Shown: positions 50,755-59,203 of the stretch, in pieces
Layout: every line of letters begins with the position of its first letter
Numbering within the stretch: the first letter of the stretch is position 1
NCBI RefSeq assembly: GCF_000421545.1
Contig: NZ_ATXF01000009.1
Coordinates: 1 to 64,000, forward strand
From: Agromyces italicus DSM 16388
Lineage (GTDB): Bacteria; Actinomycetota; Actinomycetes; Actinomycetales; Microbacteriaceae
Length of the DNA stretch: 64,000 bases
Direction: 5' to 3'
Notes under the pieces: model-generated
Seen by the model: only the letters and a program-made list of their open reading frames with translations
Database searches by the model: none
Told to the model about the DNA's origin: nothing
Position numbers and translations under genes: made by a program

Positions 50755-50904
50755 GGTCGTATCGCCGAGGCGCCGAAACTCTGCGGAGCGTCGCCGACCG
50801 GCGGTGCGTAGCGAATGACGCGTGGCAGACCACGCAGACCCGCGAGCTATGGCATAGACCTGCGGTCGGGGTCCATCGCAGATGTGGCGGCAGGCCGGGT
50901 CAGG

Positions 50905-51675
50905 TCATTCGCGCGGCACGCGCGGCACGCGCGGCACGCGCGGCACGCGCGGCGGAGTCACGTGCGCCTGAGCGCGCTCGGCATTGCGAGCGGCGACCCG
51001 GTCGATCCAGTCGAGGCGTTCGCGCTCGAGCGGCACGGCGAAGATCGCCCACAGCACGAGGGCGACCCCGACGCCGACGAGTGCGCCGCCGACCGTGTCG
51101 GAGAACCAGTGCGCCCCGAGGTAGGTACGACTGATCGCCATGAGCACGGTGTAGAGCGCGCCGAGCACCCAGACCCAGAGCCGCGGCACGATCACGCCCA
51201 CTGCCACGGCGATGGTCGCGGCGTTCGCGACATGCCCCGAGGGGAACGATCCGAAGTCGGAGACGACGATCATGTCTTCGGGTCGGGCGCGGCCGAACGC
51301 GGACTTCAGCACCTGCACGACCCCCGCGCTCGCCGCCGAGGCGGCGATGAAATAGAGCGCGGCCCACGGCCGGCGCAGGATGAGCAGCGCGACCGCGGTA
51401 CTGACGGGAATGACGAAGACGCCGACGACCCCGCCACCGAGCGCATTCATGAAGTAGGCGAACAGGTCGCCGACGGGCCCGCGCATCGCGAAGACCTCCT
51501 CGGCCCACTGCTCGTCGACGGCGAACGGGAGCCCCTCGAAACGCCCCATGATCACGAAGCCGAGCAGGGCCGCCGTCACGACCGCGACGATGCCGCCGAT
51601 GAGCGGCGCGCGTCGCCGCACGGTCCGCACCGAGGCATCCGCCTGCTTCTCGTCAACGGTGCGCGTCGGCTGCAT
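50905..51675 (-). CDS. PAP2-family membrane phosphatase
   Basis: A 256-residue integral membrane phosphatase of the phosphatidic acid phosphatase type 2 superfamily, probably dephosphorylating lipid phosphates such as undecaprenyl or phosphatidylglycerol phosphates. The three motifs are present: KSAFGRARP (near 124), FPSGH (near 143) and [12 protein letters not shown] (near 183), in a protein with six hydrophobic segments. The C-terminal tail ends in RVP repeats from a nine-base tandem array at 50911-50955. TAGCGT lies six bases before the ATG, implying a leaderless transcript. Confidence 0.9.
   Translation of the reverse strand: MQPTRTVDEKQADASVRTVRRRAPLIGGIVAVVTAALLGFVIMGRFEGLPFAVDEQWAEEVFAMRGPVGDLFAYFMNALGGGVVGVFVIPVSTAVALLILRRPWAALYFIAASAASAGVVQVLKSAFGRARPEDMIVVSDFGSFPSGHVANAATIAVAVGVIVPRLWVWVLGALYTVLMAISRTYLGAHWFSDTVGGALVGVGVALVLWAIFAVPLERERLDWIDRVAARNAERAQAHVTPPRVPRVPRVPRVPRE
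50911..50955 (-). repeat. Nine-base in-frame tandem repeat at PAP2 gene end
   Basis: GCGCGGCAC is present four times (50911-50946) with a degenerate fifth copy, coding for Arg-Val-Pro repeats in the last residues of the phosphatase. Confidence 0.92.
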
Positions 51676-51681
51676 CCTCCA

Positions 51682-51687
51682 ACGCTA
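51682..51687 (-). promoter_or_regulatory. -10 box of leaderless promoter for PAP2 gene
   Basis: TAGCGT on the minus strand ends six bases before the ATG at 51675. Confidence 0.5.
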
Positions 51688-51733
51688 ACGTCCGGCGCGC
51701 CGGCATCCGCCCGCCTCGCCGTCGCGACCTGGG

Positions 51734-53020
51734 TCAGTCGGCGAGCGGCGGCACGGTCTTCGGGCGCACGAGTGCCCAGAGGGCGACGATCGCGACCCCG
51801 GCGGCCGCCGTCATGACGATCGCCATCGGCAGGGCGCTGCCGACGCCCATGAGCCCGATGAGCGGCGAGATGAGGCCGGCGAGCCCGAAGTTCAGCGCGC
51901 CGAGCAGCGACGCGGCGGTACCCGCCTCGCTTCCGTGCGACGCGAGCGCGAGGATCTGCACCGCGGGGAACGAGAACCCGCACGCCGTGATGAACAGGAA
52001 CAGCGGCACGATCGTGCCCCACAGGCCCGCGCCCGTCACGTCGAGAACGCCGATCGCGATCGACGAGCCGAACAGCACGACGGTCGTGACCGCGAGGATC
52101 CACTGCGGCGCGACCCGGCCGCGCATGAGGCGCGAGCTCGTCTGCACGCCGATGATGATGCCGATCGAGTTGACGCCGAAGAGCAACCCGTACTGCTGGG
52201 CGGTGAACTCGTAGACCTCCTGGAACAGGAACGACGAGGTCGACAGGTAGCCGAACAGCCCCGTGAACACCATGCCGCCGACGAGCGCGGCGCCGAGATA
52301 CACTCGGTCGCGGAAGAGCGCCGCGTACCGGTCGCGCATGGTCGAGTGACCCGACACGTGCCGGCGCGACGGCGGCAGCGTCTCGACGATGAGGAACGCG
52401 ACGCACAGCACGACGACGACCCCGTAGCCGGCGAGCACCCAGAAGATGCCGCGCCAGTCCATGACCTGCAGCAGCTGCGAGCCGATGACGGGCGCGAGCA
52501 CCGGGGCGAGGCCGTTCACGAGCGCGAGGCGGGAGAGCATCTTCACGAGGGGCTTGCCGCCGAACAGGTCGCGCACCATCGCCATCGCGACGACTCCGCC
52601 CGCGGCGGCACCGAAGCCCTGCAGCAGGCGGAACACGGCGAGCCACACGATGTCGGGGGCGAACGCCGCGCCGATCGAGGCCGCGATGTGCAGCGCCGTC
52701 GCGAGCATCAGCGGGAGTCGGCGCCCGACCTTGTCGCTCCACGGGCCGACGATGAGCTGCCCGAAGCCGAAGCCGATCATCGTGCCGGTCAGCGTGATCT
52801 GCACCGCGGCCGCCGAGACGCCGAGCTCCTCCTGCAGCACCGGGAAGGCGGGCAGGTAGAGGTCGACCGTGAACGGCCCGAGCGCGGTGAGCGCGCCGAG
52901 CACGAGCACGTAGACGAGACGCTGACGGCTCGTCAGGCGGTCGCCGGGATGCACCGACACCACCGGCGTCGACCGGGTGTCGTCGGGGCGGATGATGGGA
53001 ATGGGGCTCGTGGCGGACAT
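51734..53020 (-). CDS. Bcr/CflA-type drug-efflux MFS transporter
   Basis: A 428-residue twelve-segment antiporter of the DHA1 group. GPFTVDLYLPAFPVLQEELG near the N-terminus, GQLIVGPWSDKVGRRLPLM (motif A) and RLLQGFGAAAGGVVAMAMVRD are typical of Bcr/CflA proteins exporting bicyclomycin, chloramphenicol or sulfonamides; substrate here is unknown. The ATG at 53020 has AGGA upstream; the in-frame extension to 53098 is basic low-complexity sequence. Confidence 0.9.
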   Translation of the reverse strand: MSATSPIPIIRPDDTRSTPVVSVHPGDRLTSRQRLVYVLVLGALTALGPFTVDLYLPAFPVLQEELGVSAAAVQITLTGTMIGFGFGQLIVGPWSDKVGRRLPLMLATALHIAASIGAAFAPDIVWLAVFRLLQGFGAAAGGVVAMAMVRDLFGGKPLVKMLSRLALVNGLAPVLAPVIGSQLLQVMDWRGIFWVLAGYGVVVVLCVAFLIVETLPPSRRHVSGHSTMRDRYAALFRDRVYLGAALVGGMVFTGLFGYLSTSSFLFQEVYEFTAQQYGLLFGVNSIGIIIGVQTSSRLMRGRVAPQWILAVTTVVLFGSSIAIGVLDVTGAGLWGTIVPLFLFITACGFSFPAVQILALASHGSEAGTAASLLGALNFGLAGLISPLIGLMGVGSALPMAIVMTAAAGVAIVALWALVRPKTVPPLAD

Positions 53021-53253
53021 GCGATCCTGGCGTGCTCGAATGCGGAAGAGGTCTGGTGCCGGGCGGGGCCGGCGGCCTCGGCGCGCGCCATCGGACACCG
53101 GGAACGACGACGACGGCGACGCGGTGCGTGCCGTCGTGCGGATTCGGCCGACACATCGGACTCGAATCGATTCGAAGTTTCGAGATTACCGCAAGTCGTG
53201 CCGCTGCGCGAGGGGAGTTCGCCGACTCATGCGACGGGCACGGGCGGCGTCGC

Positions 53254-53259
53254 TAGGCT
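53254..53259 (+). promoter_or_regulatory. -10 box of leaderless promoter for Eis-like gene
   Basis: TAGGCT ends six bases before the GTG at 53266. Confidence 0.55.
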
Positions 53260-53265
53260 GGATCG

Positions 53266-54636
53266 GTGCCGTTCGATCTCCGAGACATCCCGCTCGACCC
53301 GAAGGCCGAGGCCGCACTCGCGGCGCGCGGCCTCGAGTACCGTGTCGTCGATCCCGGCGACCGCGCCGCGCTCGAGGCCTGGGTCGCAGCCGACCGGCGC
53401 GGCTTCCACGAGAACCGGGCCGACGACGCAGAACTCGCCCGCGAGGTGTCGGTGTTCGCCGATCGGCGCGTGCACGGCGTGTACGACCCGACGCTCGACG
53501 CCCCCGAGATCCCGGTCGCGACGGTCGCGAGCTGGCCCACCGGCCTGAGCGTGCCCGGCGGCCGCAGCGTCGACGGCTGGGCGGTGAGCTCGGTCACCGT
53601 CGCACCCACCCACCGTCGTCGCGGTGTCGCCCGGGCGCTGATGGAGGGCGAACTGCAGAACGCCGTCGCCGCCGGCGCCGCTCTCGCCATGCTCACCGCG
53701 TCGGAGGCGACGCTCTACGAACGGTACGGGTTCGCGCCCGCGGCCCGCGCCGCCACCGTCGAGGTCGCCCGTCGCCGGGTCGAGTGGGTCGCGCCGCTCG
53801 AGCCCGGTCGTGTGCAGTTCGTGGCACCCGAGGTCATGCGCACCGCCGCGGCCTCCATCGCCCGCCGAGCCGTCGCGCGCACGCCCGGCGAGATCGACCG
53901 CTGGCCGGGCCTCCTCGACCGCATGCTCGGCACCCACGCCCCCGACAGCGAGCGCTCGCGCTCGATCCGGGTGGCGCGCTACGACGACCGCCACGACCAG
54001 CCGCAGGGCTTCGTGGTGTTCCGGGTGCGGCATGATCCGGGCGACGCCGACAACGACGACCGCAGCGTGCTCGAGTTCGACTTCCTCGCGGCCGCCACCG
54101 ACGAGGCCGAGCGTGCGCTCTGGCGCTTCCTCACCGAGCACGACCTCATCGGGCGGGTGCGCGGCCGGCTGCGCTCGGTCGACGAGCCGCTGCCGTGGCT
54201 CATCGCCGATCGGCGGGCGATCACGGTCAGCGACGTCGTCGATCACCTCTGGTTGCGCATCCTCGACCCCGTCGCCGCCCTCGAGGCGCGCCGCTACTCG
54301 GGCAGCGGCTCGCTCGTGCTCGACATCGACGACCGCCAGGGGTACGCCGCCGGACGCTTCGAGATCGAGTTCTCGGCGAAGGGTCACGCCGAGGTGCACC
54401 GAGCCGAGTCGGCACCGGCGGATGCCTCGGCGCGCGCCGCACGCAGGTCGAGGCCGACGCAGGGGCTGGGCCTGCGGCTCGGCGTGGCGGAGCTCGGCGC
54501 GATCTACCTCGGCGACGTCGCACCGTCGCTGCTCGCCCGCGCGGGCCGGGTCGTCGAGACGACGCCCGGATCGCTCGCCGTGGCCGACCGGCTCTTCTCG
54601 TCGCCGCGGGCGCCGCATCTCAGCATCTGGTTCTGA
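53266..54636 (+). CDS. Eis-like GNAT acetyltransferase with SCP2-type C-terminus
   Basis: A 456-residue protein of the Eis family. The N-terminal GNAT domain has the acetyl-CoA motif VTVAPTHRRRGVARALM near residues 108-124 and LYERYGFAPA near 150. A second GNAT-like half and a C-terminal sterol-carrier-like domain (about 340-456) follow. The chain ends in Phe, whose carboxylate serves catalysis in Eis. Mycobacterial Eis acetylates aminoglycosides and proteins; the substrate here is unknown. GTG start with a leaderless-type promoter. Confidence 0.88.
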   Translation: MPFDLRDIPLDPKAEAALAARGLEYRVVDPGDRAALEAWVAADRRGFHENRADDAELAREVSVFADRRVHGVYDPTLDAPEIPVATVASWPTGLSVPGGRSVDGWAVSSVTVAPTHRRRGVARALMEGELQNAVAAGAALAMLTASEATLYERYGFAPAARAATVEVARRRVEWVAPLEPGRVQFVAPEVMRTAAASIARRAVARTPGEIDRWPGLLDRMLGTHAPDSERSRSIRVARYDDRHDQPQGFVVFRVRHDPGDADNDDRSVLEFDFLAAATDEAERALWRFLTEHDLIGRVRGRLRSVDEPLPWLIADRRAITVSDVVDHLWLRILDPVAALEARRYSGSGSLVLDIDDRQGYAAGRFEIEFSAKGHAEVHRAESAPADASARAARRSRPTQGLGLRLGVAELGAIYLGDVAPSLLARAGRVVETTPGSLAVADRLFSSPRAPHLSIWF

Positions 54637-54638
54637 GA

Positions 54639-54682
54639 GTTTCGAGACGCGTCCTCCTTCGTCGGGCGCTCCTCAACCCACG
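54639..54682. repeat. GTTTCGAGACG...CTCCTCAACC intergenic element
   Basis: GTTTCGAGACGCGTCCTCCT through GCGCTCCTCAACCCACGG fills almost the whole 54-base gap between two convergent genes, where it may act as a terminator. Same family as 22206-22243 and 22648-22690. Confidence 0.6.
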
Positions 54683-54690
54683 GTATGCCG

Positions 54691-55818
54691 CTAGATCGAG
54701 TCCTGACGGGGGAAGACGACCTTCTGCACGATGATGATGAGCGACGCCGCGACCGGGATCGCGACGAGCGCCCCGAGCACCCCGCCCAGTGTGCCGCCGG
54801 CGACCGCGGCGATGACGACGAGCGCGCCGGGCACGGCGACGGCCCGGTTCATGATGCGGGGGCTCAGCACATAGGCCTCGACCTGCATGTAGACGAGGTA
54901 GTAGATCGCCGCCGCGAGTGCGGTGTACGGGCCCGCGGCGAGGCAGATGAGCGAGATGATGACCGCACCCGAGAGCGTTCCCACGAGCGGCACGAGTGAG
55001 AAGAGGAAGGCGATGAACGCCAAGAGGATCGGCGCCGGCGCCCCGATGATCGAGAGGTAGATGAGGCTCAGCACGCCGTTGACCGCGGCGAGGCTCACCT
55101 GGCCCATCACGTATCGGCCGACCGAGCCGGTGATCTCCTCCGACACGTCGCGGTAGCCGGCCCGCGAGGAGGCGGGCACGAATCGAGCCGCGTAACGCTT
55201 CATCGAATCGAGCGAGGCGAGGAAGTAGAGGGTGAGGATCAGCACGATCGTCGCGCCCGTGAAGCCGCCGGCTATGCCGGCTCCGACGGCGAGGATGCCG
55301 CCGCCGAGCGAGCCGAGATTCGCCGGGTCTGCAAGCCACTTGCCTGCCGCCTCGATCGCCTCCTCGATCGCGTGGCCGGTGCCCGAGAGGTTGTTGAGCC
55401 AGACGACGAGGTCGCTGTTCTTCGCGTTCTCGACGATCGCCGGCCAATCCTCGATGACGTTGGTGGTCTCGCGCACGACGATCGGCACGATCATCGCGAT
55501 GAGTCCGACGAACAGCCCGATGACGACGGCGAAGACGATGAGGATGGCCGCCCATCGGGGCAGCCCGCGCCGCTGCATCCAGCTGACGATCGGATCGAGC
55601 CCCAGCGCGAGGAACAGGGCGAGGGCCACGTACAGGATGACGGTGCCGAGCTCGGAGACGATCCCGCCGAGCATGAGGGCGAGCAGCACGCCGAGGGCGC
55701 CGATGAATCCGATGCGGAACGCCCGGATCTTCACCTCGGGGCCTCGTGCATCGCCGTCGCTCGTCACCTCGGTCGAGGGCGACGCCGGCAGAGGGGCCCG
55801 CTTCGTACGGATTCGCAT
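54691..55818 (-). CDS. AI-2E family transporter (TqsA/PerM-like membrane protein)
   Basis: A 375-residue membrane protein with about eight hydrophobic segments. Family features include LALFLALGLDPIVSWMQRRGLPRWAA, a soluble central region (about 105-160), YRDVSEEITGSVGRYVMGQV and GALVAIPVAASLIIIV near the C-terminus. Members have been linked to autoinducer export and to cation/proton exchange; function here is open. The ATG at 55818 is favoured over 55848 because TAGCGT lies seven bases upstream. Confidence 0.87.
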   Translation of the reverse strand: MRIRTKRAPLPASPSTEVTSDGDARGPEVKIRAFRIGFIGALGVLLALMLGGIVSELGTVILYVALALFLALGLDPIVSWMQRRGLPRWAAILIVFAVVIGLFVGLIAMIVPIVVRETTNVIEDWPAIVENAKNSDLVVWLNNLSGTGHAIEEAIEAAGKWLADPANLGSLGGGILAVGAGIAGGFTGATIVLILTLYFLASLDSMKRYAARFVPASSRAGYRDVSEEITGSVGRYVMGQVSLAAVNGVLSLIYLSIIGAPAPILLAFIAFLFSLVPLVGTLSGAVIISLICLAAGPYTALAAAIYYLVYMQVEAYVLSPRIMNRAVAVPGALVVIAAVAGGTLGGVLGALVAIPVAASLIIIVQKVVFPRQDSI

Positions 55819-55825
55819 GGTCCAG

Positions 55826-55831
55826 ACGCTA
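55826..55831 (-). promoter_or_regulatory. -10 box of leaderless promoter for AI-2E family gene
   Basis: TAGCGT on the minus strand ends seven bases before the ATG at 55818. Confidence 0.45.
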
Positions 55832-55911
55832 CCGCCGGCTCGCGACATCCCGCGGGAATGAAACGGATGCCGCGGCGATTGTGATCAGAGGGGCGCTGCC
55901 GCGCGCCCGAG

Positions 55912-57366
55912 GTGAGGAGTGGTGTGGGCGACGTTGCTGGTGTGGGTTTCCGATCCGAGCGGGGGCCGGTGCTCATCGCCGTGATGCTCGCGACCGGGCT
56001 CATCGCGATCGACTCGACGATCCTCGCGACGGCGGTGCCCTCGATCGTCGACGACCTCGGCGGCTTCTCGCAGTTCCCGTGGCTGTTCTCGATCTACCTG
56101 CTCGCGCAGGCCGTCTCGGTGCCGGTGTACTCGAAGCTCGCCGACACGGTGGGCCGCAAACCCATCATGCTCGTCGGGATCGGGCTCTTCCTCCTCGGTT
56201 CGATCCTCTGCGGCGTCGCCTGGGACATGACCTCGCTCATCGTCTTCCGGGCCGTGCAGGGGCTCGGCGCCGGTGCGGTGCTGCCCGTCTCGATCACCAT
56301 CACCGGCGACATCTACACGGTGCGCGAGCGGGCGAAGGTGCAGGGCTACATCGCGAGCGTATGGGCGGCCTCCTCGGTCATCGGGCCGACCCTCGGCGGG
56401 GTCTTCGCCGAGTTCCTGTCATGGCGGTGGATCTTCTTCGTCAACATCCCGCTCTGTCTGCTCGCCGCCGTCATGCTGTGGCGGGCCTACCACGAGTCGC
56501 TCGGACGCGAGAAGCACCGCATCGACGTCGCCGGCGCGACGGTGCTCACCCTCGGACTCACCCTCGTCATCCTCGCCGTGCTCGAGGGCGGGCAGGCATG
56601 GGCGTGGCTCTCCTGGCAGAGCCTCGGGGCATTCGGTCTCGGCGGGCTGCTGCTCGTCGCGTTCGTGTTCATCGAGCGCCGCGCCGCCGAGCCCGTGCTC
56701 CCGCTCTGGGTGTTCTCGCGACGCCTCATCGTCACGACGTCGCTGATCTCGCTCGGCGTCGGCGCCGTGCTCATCGGGCTCACCTCCTACGTGCCCACCT
56801 TCCTCGAGATCACAGCGGATGCCTCGCCGCTGGTCTCGGGCCTCGCGGTCGCCGCCCTCACCCTGGGCTGGCCGATCGCCGCGTCGAACGCGGGTCGCCT
56901 GTTCCTCCGCATCGGGTTCCGCGCCACCGCACTCATCGGCCTCGCGATCGCGGTGCTCGGCAGCGCGGCGCTCGTCGCGGCCTCGTTCGTGCCGAACGTG
57001 TGGACGACGGCCGTCGCCTGCTTCATCGTGGGCCTCGGCCTCGGACTGGTCGCCTCGCCCACCCTCATCGCCGCCCAGTCGTCGGTGCCGTGGGAGGAGC
57101 GCGGGGTCGTGACGGGCGCGAACATGTTCCTGCGCTCGGTCGGCAGCGCCGTCGGCGTCGCGATCTTCGGTGCGGTCGCGAACGGGGTGATCACGCGCTC
57201 GGGGCTCGGCCCGCAGTCCCCCGTGGCGATCCAGGCGGGGTCGGCCGCGGTGTTCCTCGCGGTGCTCGTCGCGGCGTTCCTCACGATCGCCGCGGGTCTC
57301 GCGATGCCGCGCGCCAGGGTCGACGAGATCGAGCACCGACCCGCGGAGGCCGCCGCCGCGGGCTGA
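55912..57366 (+). CDS. EmrB/QacA-type (DHA2) MFS transporter
   Basis: A 484-residue fourteen-segment multidrug transporter. LATGLIAIDSTILATAVPSI (motif D1), KLADTVGRKPIML (motif A), FRAVQGLGAGAVLPVSI (motif B) and SSVIGPTLGGVFAEFLSWRW (motif C) are all present. The start is uncertain: GTG codons at 55912, 55924 and 55942 are in frame, and GAGGAG at 55914 is too close to the second and far from the third. The transported compound is unknown. Confidence 0.9.
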   Translation: MRSGVGDVAGVGFRSERGPVLIAVMLATGLIAIDSTILATAVPSIVDDLGGFSQFPWLFSIYLLAQAVSVPVYSKLADTVGRKPIMLVGIGLFLLGSILCGVAWDMTSLIVFRAVQGLGAGAVLPVSITITGDIYTVRERAKVQGYIASVWAASSVIGPTLGGVFAEFLSWRWIFFVNIPLCLLAAVMLWRAYHESLGREKHRIDVAGATVLTLGLTLVILAVLEGGQAWAWLSWQSLGAFGLGGLLLVAFVFIERRAAEPVLPLWVFSRRLIVTTSLISLGVGAVLIGLTSYVPTFLEITADASPLVSGLAVAALTLGWPIAASNAGRLFLRIGFRATALIGLAIAVLGSAALVAASFVPNVWTTAVACFIVGLGLGLVASPTLIAAQSSVPWEERGVVTGANMFLRSVGSAVGVAIFGAVANGVITRSGLGPQSPVAIQAGSAAVFLAVLVAAFLTIAAGLAMPRARVDEIEHRPAEAAAAG

Positions 57367-57456
57367 GCCGCGGCATCCCACAGCCCGCGCCGACCCCTCG
57401 CCCCCAGGCCCCGCCGCCCGCACCCCTACCGCCACCCTCCCCGGTCTCGCTCCTCC

Positions 57457-57552
57457 GTCCCGCTCGCGGTCCCGCTCGCCGTCCCGCTCCCCGTCCCGCT
57501 CCCCGTCCCGCTCCCCGTCCCGCTCCCCGTCCCGCTCCCCGTCCCGCTCCGT
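57457..57552. repeat. 12-bp tandem repeat, eight copies
   Basis: GTCCCGCTCCCC and close variants start every 12 bases from 57457; the first two and the last copies diverge. It lies in the 344-base gap (57367-57710) between convergent genes, which holds no supported ORF. Confidence 0.95.
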
Positions 57553-57558
57553 CGGCGT

Positions 57559-57627
57559 GGGAGGAGATCGCACGATCGGGAGGACGAATCCGCGATCGGC
57601 CTCCTCCCGATCGTGCGTTCTCCTCCC
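57559..57627. repeat. Long inverted repeat, 26-bp arms
   Basis: GGGAGGAGATCGCACGATCG and following six bases pair with the complementary arm at 57602-57627 with one mismatch, around a 17-base loop. Between convergent genes it may be a terminator for both; its length is also compatible with a small mobile remnant. Confidence 0.8.
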
Positions 57628-57630
57628 GAT

Positions 57631-57710
57631 GCGAGGTCGGGCGAGGTCGGGCGAGGTCGGGCGAGGTCGGGCGAGGGCGGGCGAGGTCGGGCGAGGTCGG
57701 GCGAGGGGCG
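57631..57710. repeat. 10-bp tandem repeat GCGAGGTCGG, seven copies
   Basis: Seven copies at 57631-57700, the fifth with one change, then a partial copy running to the stop codon of the neighbouring minus-strand gene at 57711. Confidence 0.96.
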
Positions 57711-59156
57711 CTACTCGAGACCCGAGGTCGCCGGCGGCATGACCTCGCCCTCGAGCGTCCGCACCCAGCGCTCCCGCGTCGCCAGGAACTCCCGCCGCGT
57801 CGCGAAGCGGTAGTGGTAGGCCCGCACCCGCAGCCAGCGAGGCGGCACCCCGTCGAACGGGTCGTGCGCGAGCAGCGCGAGCGTCGGGGCATCCGCCGCG
57901 AGCAGGCGCTCGAGCAACACCTCGAACCACGGCTCCCACAGGCGCCCGAGCGGCAGGAACCACATCAGCCAGTCGAGCCGCAGGTGGTACGGGGCCCACT
58001 GCCGCGGCAGCGCTCGCACGTCGCCCGGCTTGCCCTTGAAGCCGTACTCGCGCCACGCGGCATCCTCGTCGGGCACCTCGTCGAGGGTGCCCTCGACGAC
58101 GATCTCGATGCGCCGCTTCGTGACGGTGCCGAAGGCGCCGTAGGCGTTCACGAGCATCCATCGGTTGAACGCGGCGTTCATGAGTTGGCGGTGCGCGAGC
58201 AAATTGCGCAGCGGCCACCAGCTGAGCACGAGCAGCAGGGCGGATGCCACGAGCACGATGGGCATCCACCAGAGGGGCGAGGCCGTGGCATCCGTGCCGA
58301 GGCTCTGCGGAATCGCCGGGATGATCGCATGCCACACCGAATCTGGCACGGCCGAGGCGGCGAGCACGACCGTGATCCAGTTGAGCCAGGCGAAGTTGCC
58401 CGTCACGATGAGCCACAGCTGCGTGACGATGACGACGACGGCCGCCGCCGCGCCGACCCACCCCGGCACGAACAGGAGGAACGGCACGACGAGCTGCGCG
58501 AAATGGTTGCCGAGCACCTCGCCGCGGTGGAACCAGGGCGGCAGCAGGTGCGCCTGCCTGCTGAGCGGGCCCGGCATCGGCTGGGTCTCGTGGTGGTACA
58601 TGAGCGCCGTGAGGTCGCGCCACTCGCGGCCGCCGCGGATCTTGATCATGCCGGCGCCGAACTCGAGCCGGAACACGAGCCACCACACGGCGACGATCAC
58701 GGTGACCGGCGGCGGAACCTGATCTGACCCGAGGAACGCCGCCGTGAAGAGCGCCTCGCAGAGGAGCATCTCCCAGCCGAAGCCGTAGAAGGTCTGGCCG
58801 ACGTTCACGATCGAGAGGTAGAGCAGCCACAGGGCGAGGAAGACGAGCATCGGCAGCCACGGCGGTCCGAGTTGGGGCAGTCCGAGCACGATGGATGTCC
58901 CGAGCGCGATCCCCGCGACGGCGACCGCGACGAGCCGCCGGTCGGTGTACCCCCAGCGGAACAGGCTCGGCCCGCGCAACCACGAGGCCCGCCGCAGGAG
59001 TTCGGGCACCGGCAGCAGGCCGTGCTCGCCGAGGAGGGGCCGGAACTGGTTCAACGTCGACCAGAACGCGACGACGGCGAGCGCGCCGATGCCGCGTTGC
59101 AGCACCTGGCGGGCGACCTCGTAGTCGTGCGCGTCGAACCAGACGGTCCAGTCCAC
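57711..59156 (-). CDS. Lipase maturation factor family membrane protein
   Basis: A 481-residue multi-spanning membrane protein of the lipase maturation factor (LMF) family. Typical segments: FGWEMLLCEALFTAAFLGS, FRLEFGAGMIKIRGGREWRDLTALMYHHETQPMP and NAYGAFGTVTKRRIEIVVEGT. Vertebrate LMF1 helps fold lipases in the ER; the bacterial role is unknown. The start is GTG with TAGCGT six bases before it. The FAD oxidoreductase gene lies 47 bases upstream on the same strand. Confidence 0.88.
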   Translation of the reverse strand: MDWTVWFDAHDYEVARQVLQRGIGALAVVAFWSTLNQFRPLLGEHGLLPVPELLRRASWLRGPSLFRWGYTDRRLVAVAVAGIALGTSIVLGLPQLGPPWLPMLVFLALWLLYLSIVNVGQTFYGFGWEMLLCEALFTAAFLGSDQVPPPVTVIVAVWWLVFRLEFGAGMIKIRGGREWRDLTALMYHHETQPMPGPLSRQAHLLPPWFHRGEVLGNHFAQLVVPFLLFVPGWVGAAAAVVVIVTQLWLIVTGNFAWLNWITVVLAASAVPDSVWHAIIPAIPQSLGTDATASPLWWMPIVLVASALLLVLSWWPLRNLLAHRQLMNAAFNRWMLVNAYGAFGTVTKRRIEIVVEGTLDEVPDEDAAWREYGFKGKPGDVRALPRQWAPYHLRLDWLMWFLPLGRLWEPWFEVLLERLLAADAPTLALLAHDPFDGVPPRWLRVRAYHYRFATRREFLATRERWVRTLEGEVMPPATSGLE

Positions 59157-59162
59157 CCCTCC

Positions 59163-59168
59163 ACGCTA
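59163..59168 (-). promoter_or_regulatory. -10 box of leaderless promoter for LMF-like gene
   Basis: TAGCGT on the minus strand ends six bases before the GTG at 59156. Confidence 0.5.
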
Positions 59169-59203
59169 CGCCCGCGGGCATGCCGCGCTCTGAGCGGACC
59201 GCC

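Noticed and set aside
50310-51134. Collagen-like Gly-Val-Pro protein
   Set aside because: The pattern follows solely from a nine-base tandem array; other frames are open too, there is no start signal and the frame runs antisense into the PAP2 gene.
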